This document shows positions 14,954 through 18,096 of a stretch of DNA of 18,096 bases, one piece after another. Source of the DNA: Bacteroidales bacterium (lineage in GTDB: Bacteria > Bacteroidota > Bacteroidia > Bacteroidales > BM520); NCBI GenBank assembly GCA_028701815.1, contig JAQVPY010000018.1, positions 1 to 18,096 of the forward strand, given 5' to 3'. Under the pieces are notes generated by a model that saw only the letters and a list, made by a program, of their open reading frames with translations, did not search any database and had not been told where the DNA came from. The translations under genes were made by a program, and so were the position numbers. Within the stretch, counting starts at the first letter, position 1. Every line of letters starts with the position of its first letter.

Positions 14954-15931
14954 TTATGACTGACTGTTTTTATCTATCAGCCCTCTGCCTGTTTTAATAA
15001 TTTTACCGTCTTTCTGTAATGAGACAACCAGATTATCAAGTATCCCGTTAATGAAAAACTTACTTTTGGGAGTGCTGAAAATCTTAGAGAGCTCTATATA
15101 CTCGTTGAGAGTAACTTTAATAGGTATTGTCGGAAAATTTATCATTTCGGATATCGCCATCACAAGGATCAAAATATCCATGGGAGCCACTCGGTCTATT
15201 TCCCAGTTAACGACTTTCTCTTCAACATAGCCCTTATATTTGTCATAATTCATTACCGTTTTGGTAAACAGAGACAGACAGAAATTTCTATCGTCTTCGT
15301 CTCCGTTAGAATCATTTTCCTTTTTAAACAGGGATGGCAATTTATAATATTCGTCATTAGTCTCCTTGCATTCATCTATAAATCTAACAATCAGGTAATT
15401 GCTGATGCAGAAATCTGTATACCAATATATATTTTTCGTTTCGTAAAAATCTATAAAGAAATCTTCCTCGAAGATAAAATCCGCATACAATGTTATTACG
15501 AACTCTTTATCATTGGCATAAGTATCTTCCGACTTCAGGTATTGGTTATAGGCGTCGGAGGTCTCAATCAAATTATACAGGCGACGGATAACCTCGGAAC
15601 TTTCGATCCAAGAAACGTGGTATTTTTCTATTTTAGCCTGGATATCTCTATTATCATTCCACTGGGCGATGAGCCTGTTGTTGACAAATCTGTAATCAGG
15701 GTTCAAATCTTCCTCGGTGGGTAGAAATTTATGTTTTCTTTCCTCAATAATTTTTGATGCGAAATCTGCCATCTCAAGAACGAGGGAGATCTGCCAAACA
15801 AAAAGGACCCCCATATTATCAATACTTTTAATCAATTCTTCCCTCCCCTTGGCGAGGTCTGTCTCTCCTGAGCACAAGAACGCATATAGACCTTGCAGGG
15901 TCTTTATTCTTAACTGTCTTCTATTAAGCAT
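14954..15931 (-). CDS. nusB: Transcription antitermination factor NusB, long Bacteroidota form
   Basis: NusB, with S10 (NusE), binds boxA RNA and promotes antitermination of rRNA transcription. At 325 residues it is about twice the E. coli length, as is usual in Bacteroidota. The N-terminal helix opens MLNRRQLRIKTLQGLYAF. The conserved C-terminal core (about 215-305) has VVNWEIDRVAPMDILILVMA, SEMINFPTIPIKVTLNEYIE, and FSTPKSKFFINGILD. The residues between (about 40-210) form the extension. The last 20 residues are polar and variable. It is the first gene of the nusB-DUF1573-TPR-aroE unit. Confidence 0.95.
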   Translation of the reverse strand: MLNRRQLRIKTLQGLYAFLCSGETDLAKGREELIKSIDNMGVLFVWQISLVLEMADFASKIIEERKHKFLPTEEDLNPDYRFVNNRLIAQWNDNRDIQAKIEKYHVSWIESSEVIRRLYNLIETSDAYNQYLKSEDTYANDKEFVITLYADFIFEEDFFIDFYETKNIYWYTDFCISNYLIVRFIDECKETNDEYYKLPSLFKKENDSNGDEDDRNFCLSLFTKTVMNYDKYKGYVEEKVVNWEIDRVAPMDILILVMAISEMINFPTIPIKVTLNEYIELSKIFSTPKSKFFINGILDNLVVSLQKDGKIIKTGRGLIDKNSQS

Positions 15932-15951
15932 ATCACTTTTATTGCAATTTG

Positions 15952-15959
15952 CAAAGGTA
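15952..15959 (-). promoter_or_regulatory. Promoter -7 element for the nusB operon
   Basis: On the minus strand TACCTTTG matches TAnnTTTG exactly, 20 bases upstream of the nusB ATG. A -33 TTTG is not clear. The region to 16018 is very A/T-rich and is shared with the divergent DUF3276 gene. Confidence 0.5.
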
Positions 15960-16018
15960 CACTTTTTTTTTAATTGATATTTTTTTTAAAAAATATAGTA
16001 TTTATTCGTCAAGTATTG

Positions 16019-16026
16019 TAAATTTG
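16019..16026 (+). promoter_or_regulatory. Promoter -7 element for the DUF3276-parAB unit
   Basis: TAAATTTG is an exact match to TAnnTTTG and ends 24 bases before the DUF3276 ATG. The -33 position is A/T-rich without a clear TTTG. parA, 98 bases after the DUF3276 gene, has no exact match of its own upstream and may depend on this promoter. Confidence 0.5.
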
Positions 16027-16050
16027 CAGAGTTATATTAAAATAGATAAT

Positions 16051-16416
16051 ATGGTTGATTTTGAAATGATGGAAAACAAAGATGGAGCTAACAAAGATGG
16101 AGTATTATCCATACCTGTAAGAGCCGGAAAACGTACTTACTTCTTCGATGTAAAAGTAACACGTAATGATGAGTATTATCTCACAATTACAGAAAGCAAA
16201 AAGCGCTTCAGTAATGAGCAGGGAAAATTCACTTATGAAAAGCACAAGCTTTTCTTATATAAAGAAGACTTTGAAAAATTCAACAATGCTTTTGCCGACG
16301 CAATAAAATTTATTGAGACCGGTGAAAAGCCTGATATGACCAAATATTCTTTTGAAAGGGACAATCAGGACAAAAACAGCGATGTGAATTTCGAGGACTT
16401 AGACGCTAAGGAATAG
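16051..16416 (+). CDS. DUF3276 / PUR-alpha-like nucleic-acid-binding protein
   Basis: This 121-residue protein matches DUF3276, a family with a PUR-alpha-like fold found in Bacteroidota and spirochaetes. Recognisable parts are RAGKRTYFFDVKVTRNDEYY, LTITESKKRF, and KHKLFLYKEDFEKF followed by an amphipathic helix. The C-terminal 25 residues are acidic and look disordered. PUR-alpha proteins bind single-stranded DNA or RNA; the Borrelia relative is a nucleic-acid-binding regulator. I chose the ATG at 16051 (MVDFEMM); a start at 15949 would add a basic, hydrophobic stretch lying over the promoter. It is divergent from nusB and precedes parA by 98 bases. Confidence 0.88.
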   Translation: MVDFEMMENKDGANKDGVLSIPVRAGKRTYFFDVKVTRNDEYYLTITESKKRFSNEQGKFTYEKHKLFLYKEDFEKFNNAFADAIKFIETGEKPDMTKYSFERDNQDKNSDVNFEDLDAKE

Positions 16417-16514
16417 TCGCATTTTATATTAGTACGGAAATAGCAGATTGAGATGGGATTATTGTCCTGTCTCTTTCCATGTTAAATTCAGATTAAACGC
16501 TTATAAATATAAAT

Positions 16515-17297
16515 ATGATAAAAACAATAGCGGTAGCAAATCAAAAAGGAGGTGTCGGCAAAACCACTACAGCGGTAAATTTGGCGAGCAGTCTCGCAGT
16601 TTTAGAATATAAAACGCTTGTTGTAGATGCAGACCCTCAGGCTAATGCGTCTACCGGTCTGGGGCTGAATCCTGATGACATCCATCAGAGCATTTATGAA
16701 TGCCTGATCGGTGACACCAACGTAAACGACATTATTGTCGCCACGGAAACGCCCAACCTGTTTCTCCTCCCCGCAAGCGTCAACCTCTACGGTGCTGAAA
16801 TTGAGCTTGTAGACGTTGACAACAGAGAGTCAAAAATGAAAGAGATGCTTGCTAAAGTCAACGACAACTTCGACTTTGTCATCATCGACTGCCCTCCGTC
16901 TTTAGGTCTTCTCACCGTAAACGCGCTCACAGCCTCTAACTCTGTCATAATACCTGTCTCCGAATATTTTGCGCTCGAAGGTCTTGGCAAACTACTGAAC
17001 ACTATCAAGATTATTCAGACAAGGATTAACAAAGACCTCACTATTGAAGGCATCCTTGTAACGCTGTACGATAAACGTGAAATTCTAAGACGCAATATCT
17101 TAGAAGAAGTCAAAACGCACTTTCAAGGGCTCGTATTTGACACAATCATAGGTAAAAACGTAAAGCTCGCCGAAGCTCCCAGCTATGGAAAAACCATTAT
17201 CATGCATGACGCGAGCAGCACAGGCGCTATTAACTACCTCAACCTCGCCAACGAAATTTTAAAACGGAACAATATTAAGCAACCAAACGAACAGTAA
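16515..17297 (+). CDS. parA: Chromosome-partitioning ATPase ParA (Soj)
   Basis: ParA is a Walker-type ATPase that binds nucleoid DNA as an ATP dimer and moves ParB-parS complexes to segregate replicated origins. At 260 residues it is the short chromosomal (Soj) type without an N-terminal helix-turn-helix domain. The deviant Walker A motif is KGGVGKTTT (11-19) with the signature lysine. Walker A-prime is DADPQAN, and Walker B lies in FVIIDCPPSLGLLTVNAL. The C-terminal SYGKTIIMHD and SSTGAINYLNLA are typical. parB follows after 11 bases, which separates it from MinD-like relatives. Confidence 0.96.
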   Translation: MIKTIAVANQKGGVGKTTTAVNLASSLAVLEYKTLVVDADPQANASTGLGLNPDDIHQSIYECLIGDTNVNDIIVATETPNLFLLPASVNLYGAEIELVDVDNRESKMKEMLAKVNDNFDFVIIDCPPSLGLLTVNALTASNSVIIPVSEYFALEGLGKLLNTIKIIQTRINKDLTIEGILVTLYDKREILRRNILEEVKTHFQGLVFDTIIGKNVKLAEAPSYGKTIIMHDASSTGAINYLNLANEILKRNNIKQPNEQ

Positions 17298-17308
17298 AAT
17301 ACATAAAC

Positions 17309-18096
17309 ATGAGTAATTCAAAAAAAAGAGTTTTGGGAAGAGGATTGGATGCAATCCTTCAAAGCCCTGAAACAGATACTACTTCTTCTAAAGGGACCTT
17401 TGCCATTTCTGAAATACCCATAGATAACATAGAAGCGAACCCGTTTCAGCCAAGAAACGAGTTTGAAGAGACCGCTCTCCAGGAGCTGTCTGACTCTATT
17501 AAGGAGCACGGTGTTATTCAGCCAGTTACCGTGAGACAAATCGACAACGGTAAATATCAGCTGATATCGGGAGAGAGACGCCTGAAAGCAGTAACAATGC
17601 TTAAAATGGCCACTATACCCGCTTATATCCGTGTCGCCGACGACGAACAAATGCTCGAAATGGCCCTCGTCGAAAATATTCAAAGGAAAAACCTTAACCC
17701 GATAGAAGTAGCTATAAGCTATCAACGCCTCATCGAGGAATGTAATATAACCCAGGAAGAATTGAGCAAAAAAGTCAGCAAAGACAGATCTACAGTCTCC
17801 AACTATCTGCGCCTGCTCAACCTGCCCGACCTCGTGCAATGCGCGTTGAAAGAAGGCAGAATCACCATGGGACATGCTAAACCACTGTCATCGGTGACCG
17901 ACGAAAACGCTGCCATAGAATTTTTGAGGATAATCATCGAGAACAACCTCTCCGTTCGCGCTACCGAACAACTTATAGCCGAAAACAAAATCGACGGGGA
18001 GAAAAAAGTAAAAAAAGACAAAAACAAAATACCACAGGTGCTTTCGGTAAGGATGGCTAATTTTAGACAAAACTTCACTCAGAGGACAGGTCTCAC
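17309..18096 (+). CDS. parB: Chromosome-partitioning protein ParB (Spo0J), 3' end beyond the window
   Basis: ParB binds parS sites near the origin, clamps on DNA with CTP and is moved by ParA. The reading frame is open from the ATG at 17309 to the window edge, giving 262 complete codons. The N-terminus KKRVLGRGLDAIL is typical. The CTP-binding domain shows ANPFQPR (box I), GVIQPVTV, and GERRLKA (box II, where GERRxRA is more usual). ENIQRKNLNPIEVA (box III) follows. The helix-turn-helix region includes SKDRSTVSNYLRLLNLP and RITMGHAKPL. The missing part should be the C-terminal dimerisation domain. No canonical parS (TGTTTCACGTGAAACA) was seen by eye in the window. Confidence 0.95.
   Translation, partial: MSNSKKRVLGRGLDAILQSPETDTTSSKGTFAISEIPIDNIEANPFQPRNEFEETALQELSDSIKEHGVIQPVTVRQIDNGKYQLISGERRLKAVTMLKMATIPAYIRVADDEQMLEMALVENIQRKNLNPIEVAISYQRLIEECNITQEELSKKVSKDRSTVSNYLRLLNLPDLVQCALKEGRITMGHAKPLSSVTDENAAIEFLRIIIENNLSVRATEQLIAENKIDGEKKVKKDKNKIPQVLSVRMANFRQNFTQRTGL

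Noticed and set aside
17318..18078. Minus-strand open frames opposite parB
   Set aside because: The plus strand encodes all ParB boxes in one open frame; the antisense frames have no family features.

Overview
The window looks like a chromosomal segment of a low- to mid-GC, probably anaerobic member of the Bacteroidota, most likely Bacteroidales. Four things point there: a secreted protein with a type IX secretion (T9SS) C-terminal sorting domain, the long form of NusB, a DUF3276/PUR-alpha-like protein, and promoters with the Bacteroidota -7 signature TAnnTTTG and few Shine-Dalgarno sequences. HydF, the [FeFe]-hydrogenase maturation GTPase, points to anaerobic hydrogen metabolism. I cannot name a genus.

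Layout. At 212-3423 (minus strand) lies the classic translation operon thrS-infC-rpmI-rplT, with a recognisable promoter upstream of thrS and an intrinsic terminator after rplT. At 3596-6176 (plus) is a two-gene unit: a lipoprotein alpha/beta-hydrolase (esterase) with a PKD-like C-terminus, then an EamA/DMT-family exporter one base later. At 6179-9316 (minus) is glmM-hydF-rseC-like, which couples peptidoglycan precursor synthesis, H-cluster maturation and a cysteine-rich membrane protein. Divergent from glmM is a 1009-residue T9SS-exported multidomain surface protein (9457-12486, plus). Its 3' end overlaps aroE by eight bases. At 12479-15931 (minus) is nusB-DUF1573 lipoprotein-TPR protein-aroE, tightly packed. 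From 16051 to the window end (plus) come the DUF3276 protein, parA and parB; parB is cut by the window edge.

Most genes are core housekeeping (translation, cell wall, shikimate pathway, transcription antitermination, chromosome segregation). The accessory content is the esterase/transporter pair and the T9SS protein. I found no rRNA, tRNA, CRISPR array, insertion sequence, phage gene or obvious defence system. No gap exceeds about 210 bases.

The most notable non-gene signals are: a paired short repeat (GGTTGCCAAG) present at two intergenic places; an infC gene that cannot start with ATG and carries an Asn-rich leader; a mirrored A-B-B-A module duplication in the T9SS protein; and an inverted repeat straddling the overlapping stop codons of the T9SS gene and aroE. 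I did not find convincing evidence of a wholly new system.
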